Of a stretch of DNA of 64,000 nucleotides, positions 36,240 through 45,458 are shown piece by piece (position 1 is the stretch's first letter; the number at the start of each line of letters is the position of its first letter). Position numbers and translations under genes: made by a program. Origin of the DNA: Rhodococcus sp. 14-2483-1-2 (lineage in GTDB: Bacteria > Actinomycetota > Actinomycetes > Mycobacteriales > Mycobacteriaceae); NCBI RefSeq assembly GCF_002259405.1, contig NZ_NPFW01000017.1, forward strand, positions 248,001-312,000. Direction: 5' to 3'. The notes under the pieces are model-generated. The model was not told where the DNA came from. It searched no databases and saw only the letters and a list, made by a program, of their open reading frames with translations.

Positions 36240-37049
36240 TCAGCTGCCCGAATCCGCCTCGGCGACAAGGTCGGCCACGGCAGCGGGATTGGAAACCAGG
36301 ATCGCGTGCGAACCCGGAACCTCGGTCACCTGGGCACCGGCGCGCTGCGCCATGAACCGCTCGGCCGATGCCGGGATGATCTGATCCTGCTGGGGGATCA
36401 ACGCCCACGACGGCGTGTGTGCCCAGGACGGCGGACCGCTCGGCTCGAGCAGTGCTCCGGCGGCGATGGTCTTCTGATGCGCAGCCATCCGCGCGGCTTG
36501 CTCCTCGGTGACGTCAGGGGCGAAGAACGGCCGGAACAGGGCGGGTGTGATGTACGAGTCGACGTTCTTACCGATCAGGTTGGAGGAGTCGTCGACGATC
36601 GACAGGCCGATCACCGGCGGCACCAGCGCGGTCACCGGGAATCGGATGGGGTCGAGTTCCAGGGCGACGGGTTCGCCTTCGACCGGCATGAAGGCCGCGA
36701 CGTAGACCAATGCTTCGACGTTGTCGGCGTGCACGTTACTGATCACCGTGCCGCCGTAGGAGTGGCCCACCAGGATCACCGGACCGTCCATACTCTCGAC
36801 GACATCGGTGACCGAGGCCGCGTCGACGGCCGGTCCGCGCAGTGAGTTGTCCGCAGTCACCACGGGGTAACCGCGGCTGCGTAGGTTCTCGGCGACGCCG
36901 TCCCAGCTGGTGTTGTCCGCGAAGGCTCCGTGCACCAGCACCACGGTCGGCAGCTCCTGCGCGGCGGCGGGCGCGACGCCGATGCCGACCATCGACCCCA
37001 CTGTCAGTCCGGCAGTTGCGAGAAGGGTGGTCAGCTTCGGTTTCGTCAT
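36240..37049 (-). CDS. Secreted alpha/beta hydrolase
   Basis: 269 residues with an N-terminal signal peptide (hydrophobic stretch [16 protein letters not shown], then AAAQ as a likely cleavage site near residue 31). The mature protein starts with [17 protein letters not shown] and has the nucleophile motif GHSYGG; a catalytic His lies in PGSHAILVS near the C-terminus. It resembles the small hydrolases related to EstC/YcdJ-like esterases. Presumably exported and acting on esters outside the cell or in the envelope; substrate unknown. Confidence 0.87.
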   Translation of the reverse strand: MTKPKLTTLLATAGLTVGSMVGIGVAPAAAQELPTVVLVHGAFADNTSWDGVAENLRSRGYPVVTADNSLRGPAVDAASVTDVVESMDGPVILVGHSYGGTVISNVHADNVEALVYVAAFMPVEGEPVALELDPIRFPVTALVPPVIGLSIVDDSSNLIGKNVDSYITPALFRPFFAPDVTEEQAARMAAHQKTIAAGALLEPSGPPSWAHTPSWALIPQQDQIIPASAERFMAQRAGAQVTEVPGSHAILVSNPAAVADLVAEADSGS

Positions 37050-37192
37050 GCTCTCAACCTGTCACACGCCGGATGTTCGTGCGGTGTTCACCACGTAGAT
37101 CCGACCAGCTTTTTCTCAGTGAACGCTCGTATGCTTGGCTTGCAGCAGTGGCGTTCGCCCGGCCGGGTGAACGTGAAACGGTAGGTCCGATC

Positions 37193-38119
37193 GTGAGCGA
37201 GAGTTCGATGAAGTCTCGGATGGCCGAGTACCCACGTCCCCATCACTGCTTGCTGCATGTGAGCGACACGCATCTCGTCGACGGCGGAGGTCGGTTGTAT
37301 GGCGGCGTGGACAGCCAATTGCGGCTCGAGCAGGTGATGACCGACGTACGCAACTCCGGTGTGCGGCCCGACGCATTGGTGTTCACGGGGGATCTGACCG
37401 ACAAGGGTGAGCCGGGCGCGTACGAGAAGCTGCGGGCGTTGGTCGAGCCGGTGGCCGAGGAACTCGGCGCACAGATCGTCTGGGCGATAGGCAATCATGA
37501 CGACCGGGCGACGTTCCGTCAGAAGCTTCTCGACGCAGAGCCGAGTGGCCAGTCCATCGATCGCGTGCACGACGTCGATGGCCTCCGTGTCGTCACGCTC
37601 GACACGACGGTCCCGGGAAGGCACCACGGCGAGCTCGGCGACGAGCAATTGGCCTGGCTGGCCGACACACTCGCGACGCCCGCCGAGTTCGGTACGATCC
37701 TGGCGATGCATCATCCGCCGGTGCCGACGGTGCTCGATCTCGCAGTGCTGGTGGAGCTGATCGATCAGCCGCGGCTGGCGGACGTGCTACGCGGAACCGA
37801 TGTGCGGTCCATTCTTGCTGGGCACCTGCACTATTCGACGACGGCAACCTTCGCGGGTATACCCGTCTCGGTGGCGTCGGCCACGTGCTACACCCAGGAT
37901 CTCAATGTGCCCGCGGGCGGATTACGCGGACGCGACGGTGCCCAGGGATACAATCTCGTCCACGTCTACGAAAACACCGTAGTCCATTCGGTGGTGCCCA
38001 CAGGGTCGTACGACACTGTGGGAGAACCGGTCTCGGCGGAGGAGACCGCACGCAGGCTGAGTGCAGCGGGAGTCACCATCGCAGACAGTGCTCGCCGGAA
38101 GACGTTCAGCGACGCCTAG
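37193..38119 (+). CDS. cpdA: Class III cyclic-nucleotide phosphodiesterase (Rv0805-like)
   Basis: 308-residue metallophosphoesterase. Metal ligands are visible in the usual order: [20 protein letters not shown] (the family dyad motif), MHHPP and GHLHYS. These phosphodiesterases hydrolyse cAMP and other nucleotides; Rv0805 of M. tuberculosis is the best-studied relative. I start at GTG 37193 ([10 protein letters not shown]); an ATG 15 bases later is possible. It converges on the Stealth gene with a four-base overlap, the same neighbour relation as Rv0805/Rv0806c. Membrane attachment is not indicated. Confidence 0.88.
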   Translation: MSESSMKSRMAEYPRPHHCLLHVSDTHLVDGGGRLYGGVDSQLRLEQVMTDVRNSGVRPDALVFTGDLTDKGEPGAYEKLRALVEPVAEELGAQIVWAIGNHDDRATFRQKLLDAEPSGQSIDRVHDVDGLRVVTLDTTVPGRHHGELGDEQLAWLADTLATPAEFGTILAMHHPPVPTVLDLAVLVELIDQPRLADVLRGTDVRSILAGHLHYSTTATFAGIPVSVASATCYTQDLNVPAGGLRGRDGAQGYNLVHVYENTVVHSVVPTGSYDTVGEPVSAEETARRLSAAGVTIADSARRKTFSDA

Positions 38120-39597
38120 CGCTGTTCGCGTTCCCACGGCGCGACGATGGGGAAGTACTTGTCCAGGAACTGAGTCACGGTCCTGGTGCGCAGATCCAGG
38201 TCGACTTCCGGGAAGCTGCCGTCGTTGAGGCAGAAGAAGTCGACCGATCGCTTGGGGAGCAGCTTCTCCATCAAGTCGAGACCTGCCACGGACGTGGTGT
38301 CGATGTACCGAACCTTCGCGTCCTTCTGCACCACCGCGCGCCCGCTCATCAACGCGTAGTAGTGGTACAGCGAGTTCGTCACCGAGATGTTGGTACTCGC
38401 TCGGAATGCGCTCGCCGCAGTCGAGGCGAACTCGTCCGGAAACTCGTTTTCCATCTGCTGCATCACGCTGCGGCGCAACGGAGTTGCTGCATGTTCGAGA
38501 TGCCGGGTTGTGGTCATCCCGAATCGGTCCTGCAGGATCCGACGGTTCACCCGCGCCGCGTTCTCGAAGCCGCTGCGGTCGGCGTCGCTGTAGCCCAACC
38601 CGATTCGCGTTGTCGCTTCGATGAACATACTGATTCCGCCGGGGGAGAAGAACATCGACGGGCTGACCGGTCGGCCGAAGAACATGTCGTCGTTCGAGTA
38701 CAGGAAGTGCTCGGACAATCCGGGGATGTGGTGCAGCTGGCTTTCGACGGCCTGCGAATTGTGGGTCGGCAGAACGGAGGTGTCGACGAAGAAGGCCTCG
38801 CTCGGCACAAAGGTCACCTTGGGATGGTCGGCCAGCCACGCCGGCCTCGCCGAGTCGGTGGCCACGAAGATGCGCCTGATCCACGGTGCGTACATGTGAA
38901 TCGACCGCAGCGCGTACTTCAGTTCGTCGATCTGCCGGTATCGGGCAGCCGAATCGTCGCCCTCACCGACGACGTAGTTCGCCATCCGCCGCGCACGCTG
39001 AGCCTGGAACTCTGCCGACGAGCCGTCGACCCAGGAGAACACGATGTCGATGTCGAAATTGATGTCCGACGCGTGGTCGGCGAACATGTTCTCGATGGTC
39101 GGCCAGGTTCGTCCGAAGCGTTCGACCGTGCCGCGGACGGCCTCGTCGGGCCGGATGTTGCGTCGGGTCAGCGAGTTCTCGATCGGCAGCACGATCTCGG
39201 CCGGGGAGAACGACCACAGCTCGATCTGCACCGCCGTCGACGCGCCGTAGTACAAGCCGCTGAACGGCTCGACGCGCGGTCGGTACAGGCGCACGATCCG
39301 TGCGTTCGCGGACGGCGAGAGTGTGCCGTCGGCGACCAGTACTGCTTTCCCGCGGGCGTCGACGGTCTTGGAGTAGAACGGCTCGGCGCGGCAGGCGTGT
39401 ACCAGTGCGGTGGTGAGCGCGTCTCGGGCAGCCAACTCGATGGCAATGACCGGGCGTTCGTCGTTGCCGCGAACGAGTAGGTACTTGATTCGCGCGGAGT
39501 CGAGCACGGCGCGGACGAACAGTAGATCCTCGACCATCGCCTGGTGTGGGGTGGTGGAGGTGATCGTCAGGGCGTAGCGGCCGTCGTGGCTGACCAC
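38116..39597 (-). CDS. cpsY: Stealth family glycosyl-1-phosphate transferase (CpsY, Rv0806c-like)
   Basis: 493-residue Stealth protein. The conserved regions are visible: CR1 [12 protein letters not shown] (about 180), then [19 protein letters not shown] and the hallmark [19 protein letters not shown] (about 275) containing the NDD acidic site, and later a [20 protein letters not shown] region. These enzymes transfer hexose-1-phosphate into capsular or cell-wall polysaccharide. The start is doubtful: GTG 39597 is the first usable codon in the frame, yet coding-like sequence continues to about 39740, and GGAAGGA stands just before an ATC at 39714, so the true protein could be about 40 residues longer. 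Confidence 0.88.
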   Translation of the reverse strand: MVSHDGRYALTITSTTPHQAMVEDLLFVRAVLDSARIKYLLVRGNDERPVIAIELAARDALTTALVHACRAEPFYSKTVDARGKAVLVADGTLSPSANARIVRLYRPRVEPFSGLYYGASTAVQIELWSFSPAEIVLPIENSLTRRNIRPDEAVRGTVERFGRTWPTIENMFADHASDINFDIDIVFSWVDGSSAEFQAQRARRMANYVVGEGDDSAARYRQIDELKYALRSIHMYAPWIRRIFVATDSARPAWLADHPKVTFVPSEAFFVDTSVLPTHNSQAVESQLHHIPGLSEHFLYSNDDMFFGRPVSPSMFFSPGGISMFIEATTRIGLGYSDADRSGFENAARVNRRILQDRFGMTTTRHLEHAATPLRRSVMQQMENEFPDEFASTAASAFRASTNISVTNSLYHYYALMSGRAVVQKDAKVRYIDTTSVAGLDLMEKLLPKRSVDFFCLNDGSFPEVDLDLRTRTVTQFLDKYFPIVAPWEREQR

Positions 39598-39768
39598 GTC
39601 GGATCGTTCGCTCAGGCGTGCTGCGGATGCTGCTGATTCTCTGGTGACGGCATCGTTGGTCTCGTGCTCCGGTGGAACGAGGTAGATATCGTGCGGGGCA
39701 GAAGACGAGGTGATGGCGTTCCTTCCGGAGTGAACTCGCTGGCCGAGGAAACCCGGTGCAGAATCAGT

Positions 39769-40131
39769 CTAGTGCAGGTCCGCGGCTTTCCTGACGCGCT
39801 GCGGTAGAACCCGGCTCGCCGCGGCCAAGCCCACTGCGACGCCGAGTGCGTCGGCCAGAGCGTCGGCGACCGATCCGGAGCGTCCCAGAGGCAGGATCGC
39901 CTGCAGGACCTCCGAGATCGCCGCGAATGCCAGTACCCACAGCGCGGTCCTGACCCAGTCGATTCCGGCCAGTCGCGACGTATACGCGAGGGCCGCGAAC
40001 AGTACGAAGTGGATGATCTTGTCGCTGTGCTGAAATCCCGAGGGCACCCCGGACGCGGGGGTGAACAGTACGATCAGCGCCACTACGAACGTGACGGCCA
40101 GTGGAATTCGATACGTCGACGGTGAGAACAC
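39769..40131 (-). CDS. VanZ-like membrane protein
   Basis: 120-residue protein with about four hydrophobic segments and the VanZ pattern of short loops (FQHSDKIIHFVLFAALAY near 33-50, then LAFAAISEVLQAILPLGRSG near 67-87, where the polar Glu/Gln inside the helix is typical). VanZ domains occur with antibiotic resistance and in many unknown contexts; I assign no function. It is 9 bases downstream of the methyltransferase gene on the same strand, so they may be co-transcribed. Confidence 0.82.
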   Translation of the reverse strand: MFSPSTYRIPLAVTFVVALIVLFTPASGVPSGFQHSDKIIHFVLFAALAYTSRLAGIDWVRTALWVLAFAAISEVLQAILPLGRSGSVADALADALGVAVGLAAASRVLPQRVRKAADLH

Positions 40132-40140
40132 CGCCCGAGT

Positions 40141-40809
40141 TTACCGGCGCTGCAGCACCACGACCGTGTCGATTCGCTCGTCGCCGTCGGGCGTGATGCG
40201 GGTGCGGTGTTCGGCGTGGATCACCTCGAACCCATCGCCGGCCGCAGCGACGACCGGTTCCGGTGCGAACAGTCGGTGCTTGGCCGGATGCTGTGAGGCG
40301 TGGCTGTCGCTGGGGCTGTGGCCGACGATCAACAGGCGTCCCTCCGGTGCGACCGCCGCTGCGAACCTGCGGGTGGTCAACTCGAGTTCGTCCGGTGGCA
40401 CCTGGAGGAAGTGCACCGACACCAGATCGAACGCTGCGGCCGGGGGAGTCCAGTCCAGAACGTCTTCCTGACGCCAATCCACCGCGAGTGTCTGCGGCTC
40501 GAGGGCCTGGTGTGCCGCGCGAGCGCGGCCGAGGGCGATGTCGGAGATGTCGACGCCGGTCACATGCCAGCCTTTACCGGCCAGCCACAGTGAGTCGGCA
40601 CCTTCCCCGCAACCGATGTCCAGGGCGCGGCCCGGAGTCAGTGCGGACGCCTCCTGTACCAACACGGCGTTGGGATTTCCGCTCCAGATGGTGGTGCGCT
40701 GGTTGTAGAGGTCGTCCCAGAATGCTTCGTCGAAGGCACCGTTCTCGAAATCCGGCTCTGCGTGGGTCCGGTCGGTGGGATGAGTGTGAGCATGTGTGTG
40801 GTCGGCCAT
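40141..40809 (-). CDS. SAM-dependent methyltransferase (class I)
   Basis: 222 residues. Motif I is ALDIGCGEGADSLWLA (about 62-78) and motif II GVDISDIALGRARA follows; VDWRQEDVLDW and FDLVSVHFLQVPP complete the SAM pocket. The protein resembles the small thiopurine/tellurite-resistance TehB-like methyltransferases (inference). The N-terminus is His-rich (MADHTHAHTHPTDRTH), perhaps metal binding. Divergent from the phosphoribosyltransferase gene (82-base gap). Confidence 0.85.
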   Translation of the reverse strand: MADHTHAHTHPTDRTHAEPDFENGAFDEAFWDDLYNQRTTIWSGNPNAVLVQEASALTPGRALDIGCGEGADSLWLAGKGWHVTGVDISDIALGRARAAHQALEPQTLAVDWRQEDVLDWTPPAAAFDLVSVHFLQVPPDELELTTRRFAAAVAPEGRLLIVGHSPSDSHASQHPAKHRLFAPEPVVAAAGDGFEVIHAEHRTRITPDGDERIDTVVVLQRR

Positions 40810-40891
40810 GGTTCGAGACTGCCCGTTTGCGATTACTAACGCAAACAAATTTGCTGACCCGGCAAAATCGCTTTGGGTAGAGTGACGACTC

Positions 40892-41365
40892 ATGACCGAA
40901 CCGGAACGTGAAGTGCTGACGTGGGCGACGTTCGGGGACGCGTCGCGCGACCTGACAAAGAAGATCGTCGACGACGGATTCGTTCCGGACATCGTCATCG
41001 CGATCGCTCGCGGTGGGCTCATTCCCGCGGGTGCGATCTCCTACGCGATGGGCGTCAAGGCTGCCGGCACCCTCAATGTCGAGTTCTACTCCGACATCGA
41101 GGAGACCCTGCCCGATCCTGTTGTCCTCGAACCGCTTTTGGACACCGACGCAATCGTCGGCAAGAAGCTGCTCGTCGTCGACGACGTGGCCGACTCCGGC
41201 CGCACGCTGGCTCTGGTCATCGACCTACTGAAGGCGCATACCGCCGACGTGCGGTCGGCAGTCATCTACACCAAGCCGAGAACTATTGTGCAGCCGGACT
41301 ATTCGTGGCGCGAGACCGACAAGTGGATCAATTTTCCATGGTCCACGTTGCCGGTCATCACCTGA
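40892..41365 (+). CDS. Phosphoribosyltransferase domain protein
   Basis: 157-residue type I phosphoribosyltransferase fold of the Gpt-like group. The PRPP loop is LLVVDDVADSGRTL (about 96-110), preceded by IAIARGGLIPAG, which binds pyrophosphate. It might salvage a purine base. The ATG at 40892 follows TAGAGT by eight bases and has no Shine-Dalgarno. Its last 27 bases are repeated 7.57 kb downstream, so this 3' end looks like the integration site of the following island; in the present sequence the gene is intact. Confidence 0.88.
   Translation: MTEPEREVLTWATFGDASRDLTKKIVDDGFVPDIVIAIARGGLIPAGAISYAMGVKAAGTLNVEFYSDIEETLPDPVVLEPLLDTDAIVGKKLLVVDDVADSGRTLALVIDLLKAHTADVRSAVIYTKPRTIVQPDYSWRETDKWINFPWSTLPVIT
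41339..41365 (+). repeat. Left copy of a direct repeat (candidate attL)
   Basis: 27 bases, TGGTCCACGTTGCCGG onward to the TGA stop of the phosphoribosyltransferase. They recur exactly at 48908-48934. The preceding nine or so codons also match at the protein level (FPWSTLPVIT in both). Gene-3'-end repeats flanking a block of accessory genes are typical of integrated elements. Confidence 0.7.
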
Positions 41366-41465
41366 GCTGCCGGTCTGGACGACTGCGCCGTCGGGCCGGG
41401 GTGGTCGACGTGATCGATCGTGTCGGCCGGAGTTCGAAAGATCATCGGCGCACCGTGTTCGACTG

Positions 41466-41969
41466 CTACGTGTAGCCCCAGGTGTGGAATCTGGTGGCCG
41501 AGCAGTCTGGGCAATACTGCTCGTCGTCACCCATGGTCCAGCCAGGTTCGGGCGCGATCATCGCAGCAACTCGGCGGCCGTCGTAGACGACCAGACCGCA
41601 CCCGCTGCAGCCTTCGGTGCTGTGCTGGACGCCTTCTGTGCGGCCGGCGCGAGCTACGACCGTTCTGGCCAGAACGGTCACCGTGGCCGGAACGAGAAGG
41701 AAGGTCGCTGCGCAGCCTGCCGCTCTCAGCAACTGAGCACGCCTGCTGTGGGAATGATCGGCCTCGACGCTGCCGAATTCAGGGGTCGTGTCACCGTTGA
41801 AGCTGCCTCTCGAACTCGCACAGTGCATGCCCGCGGGCATCGCGGTACGACAGATAGTACATACGGTGCGTGGAGGGTGCCGCCTCGGATCCGCGGCAAA
41901 CAGCAGTTCTGTGAAGCGCCCGTCGAGTGGCTCGAAACCGACTCGCTGGGGAAGCGCGGCTTCGGACAT
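41466..41969 (-). CDS. Hypothetical membrane protein with CxxC motifs
   Basis: 167-residue protein of unknown function at the left edge of the island. It has CTICRTAMPAGMHC near 37-50, one hydrophobic segment (about 86-104, LLRAAGCAATFLLVPATVT) and a C-terminal zinc-ribbon-like pair, CSGCG (about 121) and CPDC (about 152), around a hydrophobic core AAMIAPEPGW. The four ribbon cysteines make a real metal site plausible. It runs opposite to its neighbours, and I recognise no family. The N-terminal start is not well supported by a ribosome site. Confidence 0.5.
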   Translation of the reverse strand: MSEAALPQRVGFEPLDGRFTELLFAADPRRHPPRTVCTICRTAMPAGMHCASSRGSFNGDTTPEFGSVEADHSHSRRAQLLRAAGCAATFLLVPATVTVLARTVVARAGRTEGVQHSTEGCSGCGLVVYDGRRVAAMIAPEPGWTMGDDEQYCPDCSATRFHTWGYT

Positions 41970-42262
41970 TGCAGAGCGTGCCCTCTACTGCGCCAGAGTT
42001 GCTGGAAATTTCCATTCTCTATGGGTCGTCACCATTCTGTGACTGTGAGGTGCGTCACTGGTGTGATGCGGTGAACCGCCTGGTCGTGCGTGTCCTGGGG
42101 TGTTTCTGTCACGTCCGGGTGGGGGTGTCGCCGGCGTGGTTCGGGTGTCGAGGGTCTGTCGTGGATGTGTGGGGTGTTGTACCGTCCCGGGCAGATCCTC
42201 AGTTATCTTTCAGCAATTATTGTGGTCGATGGAATCACCGAATCGTGTACGGAGACTCGCTC
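41970..42262. other. Intergenic region upstream of the porin
   Basis: No convincing gene. The plus strand is unusually G+T-rich between about 42060 and 42200 (runs such as GTGGGGTGTTGT). The last 90 bases are A/T-richer (CAGTTATCTTTCAGCAATTATTG) and probably contain the porin promoter; I cannot place a convincing -35/-10 pair. Confidence 0.4.
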
Positions 42263-42961
42263 ATGGAAACGATGGCACGCGCTAGTACTGGTTCGACGGT
42301 GCGGGGGCATGGCGTATCGAGGGCTATGGCTGGTTGTGTGGTGGTGTCGGCGGCAGTGATGGTGGGTTCGCTTGCGTTCGCGGGCAGTGCGTCGGCGACG
42401 CCGACGCCGTTGGCCGACAAGTTCGCGAGCACGGTCACCGATGACGGCTGGACGTTGGATCTCACTGCCAGCAACTTGTCGGTGAACCCGGTTCCGAACG
42501 TGGCGACGACGGCGTTCACGCGGGAGGGGTTCGTCTCGGCGAAGGTCACCGGCACCATCACCGGTGCCGGTGGCACGGCGGTGAAAACCGGATACATCGA
42601 ACAGGGCCTGCAGATCGGGTGTCAGATCGATGTCTCCTCCGGACTCGGTGTGGGGCTCGGGTTCTCGTTCGGTCCATCGGTCGGTGTGTCCATCTCGGGG
42701 GTTCCCTCGGCGAATATCGGTGTCAACGCGTCGGTGAACCCGAGTATTCAGGCCACCATCGCGCCGGGAACGATCACCACGATTCCGCTCGGCATCAAGG
42801 ATCTCGAATCATCGAAGGCCTCGATCACGGCGGAGAACGTGCATGTGAAGGTCGATGCGTGCATGGGTCCGGTCACGGTCCGCTCCTATGCGCAGTTCGC
42901 GGTGTCGACGGCGACCTCGGACAACAGTGTGTTCGTGTACTCCGACCCGACTTGGCTCTGA
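42263..42961 (+). CDS. MspA-family porin
   Basis: 232-residue secreted protein. The signal peptide runs to an ASA cleavage site near residue 45. The mature part resembles MspA: LADKFASTVTDDGWTLDL, the TAFTREGFVSAKVTGTI segment, a QGLQIGCQIDVSSGLG strand, a long Ser/Gly/Val-rich beta region and a C-terminal RSYAQFAVSTATS. MspA porins form octameric pores in the mycolate outer membrane. Two cysteines (QIGCQI and DACMGP) might form a disulfide. GGAGA stands seven bases before ATG 42263. It lies within the island, ahead of a membrane protein and toxin-like gene, and may serve small-molecule uptake or protein export; only the porin class is firm. Confidence 0.88.
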   Translation: METMARASTGSTVRGHGVSRAMAGCVVVSAAVMVGSLAFAGSASATPTPLADKFASTVTDDGWTLDLTASNLSVNPVPNVATTAFTREGFVSAKVTGTITGAGGTAVKTGYIEQGLQIGCQIDVSSGLGVGLGFSFGPSVGVSISGVPSANIGVNASVNPSIQATIAPGTITTIPLGIKDLESSKASITAENVHVKVDACMGPVTVRSYAQFAVSTATSDNSVFVYSDPTWL

Positions 42962-43165
42962 CACAGCCCTGCGGCCCGGTCGGCTATCTGACTCCGGCCA
43001 CGGACAGTGATCGTTCGATTGACACCCACCGTGTTCGTCGACCGAGAAGTTCGACCCCACCGTGTTCGGTCCGGAAGCTCCATCTGCTCCGCCGCCCACC
43101 CCGGTAGACAAGCACCTCGTGTCCCGCATGCCGGTTGGCGGGGAAAGGAATTGAGGAATACTCCG

Positions 43166-43432
43166 ATGACCACCACACCGCACGACCCGATGACCCCACC
43201 GACCCGCCACCACGGTGCAGCAGGCAACGAAACCTCGACGGCGGTGATCGCGACAGTGTTCGGGCTCGGGTTGCTGATTGTGGCGTTCGCGGTGATCGGA
43301 CGCCTCGCCGGATGGGCCGGCGATCACGGGACGATCCTGGTGTATCTGGCGTTCTTTCTGTGGATGTCGATCGCAGGGCGGGTGTTCTGGTGGGGCACGG
43401 ACACACTCGTCGCCGAAGTCCGGAAGAAGTAG
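43166..43432 (+). CDS. Small membrane protein with two predicted helices
   Basis: 88 residues with a Pro/His-rich N-terminus (MTTTPHDPMTPPTRHHG), a hydrophobic helix near 25-46 (STAVIATVFGLGLLIVAFAVI), a short loop, a second helix near 57-75, and a basic tail EVRKK. GAGGAA lies seven bases before ATG 43166. It ends 5 bases before the toxin-like gene, so it is probably part of the same transcript. No family recognised; an accessory for insertion or export of the large neighbour is possible but unproven. Confidence 0.65.
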   Translation: MTTTPHDPMTPPTRHHGAAGNETSTAVIATVFGLGLLIVAFAVIGRLAGWAGDHGTILVYLAFFLWMSIAGRVFWWGTDTLVAEVRKK

Positions 43433-43437
43433 CGAGA

Positions 43438-45417
43438 ATGATGCTGCGTAGGTCGGTGGCGGGAGTCCTCGCTGCCGGGGCATTGTTGGCCGGGACTGCT
43501 GCAGTGATCGGTGCCGCGATCGTGCTCACAGCAGGACCCGCCTCGGCGGGACCGGCGGAGGATTGTGCGGCGGTGCGGGCGCGGGATCATCAGATCTACC
43601 TGAACTTGATCGCCTCTCTACCGCCGGGCTCTCCGATCCCGCCCGAGTACATCAACCCGTGCCTGACCGCACCGTCGACGACCACGACTGCTCCGCCGAC
43701 GAGCACCGCGGGACTGTCGGGCGCGCAAGCATCCGGCGGTGGCCCGAACGTCGGAGCGAACGCTCCGACGAACTTCCCCACCTACAACGGCACCCCCATC
43801 GTCCGCGCCCCCGGCCCTGCCCCTGTGCCGGGGGTGGTGCAGACCGCGACACCCGGCGCACCAGCGGCCGCGGGTGGTGAGAGTCCTGCAGGAGTCCCGG
43901 CTGCGACGGCGACCAGTGGTGGTGCTCCGACATCGCCGCAGCCTGGGGGATCGACTGCACCCACTGCGGTTCCCGATCGGGGGCCGGGACCGATACCCAC
44001 CGATACCGATTCGAATACCGCAGCAGCGCAACCGGTTCCGGACGCTGGATCCCCGACTGCGGGGGTCGGCCAGGGCGACGGGCGTGAGCGCTATCTCGAA
44101 CTGGTGTTGGTCGGTGCCGCCGCGTTCACTGCCGGCGGGATCGGTGTGCGTGGGCGTCGTTCCCCGTTCGGTGCCCGGACTCCGGAATCGGTACTGTCCC
44201 AAGCGGTCGGCACTGTTGCTTCGCCGTTGATGCAGTACGACAAGGGTGGGCAGTCGAAGATCACCGTCTCCGATCCGGGTGGGGGTCGTCGTACGTTGTT
44301 CTTGATCCACGACCGGTCGTCGTCGCACGAATCGGTGATTCCTGTCGACGTGCCGCCCGGGGGGCGCATGTCGGTGGATCCGGATGGTTCGGTGACCGTT
44401 GTCGACGCCGATGGAAACCCGGTGTCGACGGTCGCCGCGCCGTGGGCGTACGACGCCGACGGCACACCGATTCCCACGCACTTCGAGATCCGTGACGGAT
44501 ATCTGGTCCAGGTCGTCGACACCGTGGGCATCGAGAACATTCTGTATCCGATCCTGGCCGACCCGCCGTCCGGCGGTGAGAACATCGCTACCGGCAGAGA
44601 GATGACGGCGATACCGTTGTACAACGGGCAGGATGCGATCAGTGGTCAACCCGGCGGTATCGCCGTCGTCGGTGATCCCGACCCCGGATACAGCCCCTAT
44701 CAACCGACCACCGACACCGTCAAGGACGGTACCGACCTCACCGTCGACCAAGGTAACGGGACCACCAACCGCTACACCGGCACCGATTCCGGTCTGCCAT
44801 ACACCACCGAACCCACCACCGACACCTATCAGCAGATGGCCGAAGACCAGGCCGCCGCTGAGCAGGCCGCTGACGATGCTGCGGCGCAGGCCGAGGTCGA
44901 ACAACAGCTCCCCGCGGCCCCGACGACAAGCGACTCCCTCTCCCGCGCCGCCGGTGCTGTCGCAATCGGCGCAGTGGGGGCCGGCGAGACCGGTATCGGA
45001 GTCCCTGCCGCCATCGGACTAGCAGTCCTCGCCGGAGGCTTGTTCATCGCGGGAATGGCACTCGACCGCGGAGACGGACGAGACCTCGGCGGACATTACG
45101 CCGACGGCAACGACGGCCGAAGCGGCAAGGAAGCCGAACAAGCCGCACTCGACGAACGTGAAGAGCTAACCGGCGAAACGATCGAACGGCGACAGGTCCG
45201 TTCAACTGTCGATGGAGCCAGTAACGGCAGGTACTACGATGGGCTCGCCGAAAACCCAGACGGGACGTACACCGCATATGAAGTCAAAAGCGGAACCGCT
45301 CGTAAAACGGCCGGCCAGCGCGCGTTCGACGACCTCGTCACCCCGGAGAACCCCGCAACCGCCACACTGAACGGCAAGACGATCAAAATAGTCGAAGTCC
45401 AAGACCTAGCGGGATGA
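43438..45417 (+). CDS. Membrane-associated polymorphic-toxin-like protein with PD-(D/E)XK C-terminus
   Basis: 659 residues. Order: signal sequence (1-38, ASAGP); a small exported module with Cys43 and Cys75 (DHQIYLNLIASLPPG between); a Pro/Thr/Ala-rich linker to ~215; a membrane helix 218-238 ending RGRR; a beta-rich domain ~285-377 of the kind common in actinobacterial secreted proteins (APWAYDADGTPIPTHFEI, ILYPILADPP); a repetitive linker; a hydrophobic pair near 505-540; and a C-terminal domain ~560-659. The last holds RYYDGL (Asp601), YEVKSG (Glu615, Lys617) and GQRAF, a D-ExK nuclease pattern. An N-terminal trafficking part plus C-terminal nuclease, followed by a small gene, is the polymorphic-toxin layout. 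ATG 43441 is an alternative start. Confidence 0.72.
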   Translation: MMLRRSVAGVLAAGALLAGTAAVIGAAIVLTAGPASAGPAEDCAAVRARDHQIYLNLIASLPPGSPIPPEYINPCLTAPSTTTTAPPTSTAGLSGAQASGGGPNVGANAPTNFPTYNGTPIVRAPGPAPVPGVVQTATPGAPAAAGGESPAGVPAATATSGGAPTSPQPGGSTAPTAVPDRGPGPIPTDTDSNTAAAQPVPDAGSPTAGVGQGDGRERYLELVLVGAAAFTAGGIGVRGRRSPFGARTPESVLSQAVGTVASPLMQYDKGGQSKITVSDPGGGRRTLFLIHDRSSSHESVIPVDVPPGGRMSVDPDGSVTVVDADGNPVSTVAAPWAYDADGTPIPTHFEIRDGYLVQVVDTVGIENILYPILADPPSGGENIATGREMTAIPLYNGQDAISGQPGGIAVVGDPDPGYSPYQPTTDTVKDGTDLTVDQGNGTTNRYTGTDSGLPYTTEPTTDTYQQMAEDQAAAEQAADDAAAQAEVEQQLPAAPTTSDSLSRAAGAVAIGAVGAGETGIGVPAAIGLAVLAGGLFIAGMALDRGDGRDLGGHYADGNDGRSGKEAEQAALDEREELTGETIERRQVRSTVDGASNGRYYDGLAENPDGTYTAYEVKSGTARKTAGQRAFDDLVTPENPATATLNGKTIKIVEVQDLAG

Positions 45418-45458
45418 TCACTCACTTTTCAGACGGCACTCAACATCCAAGGAGCTCA

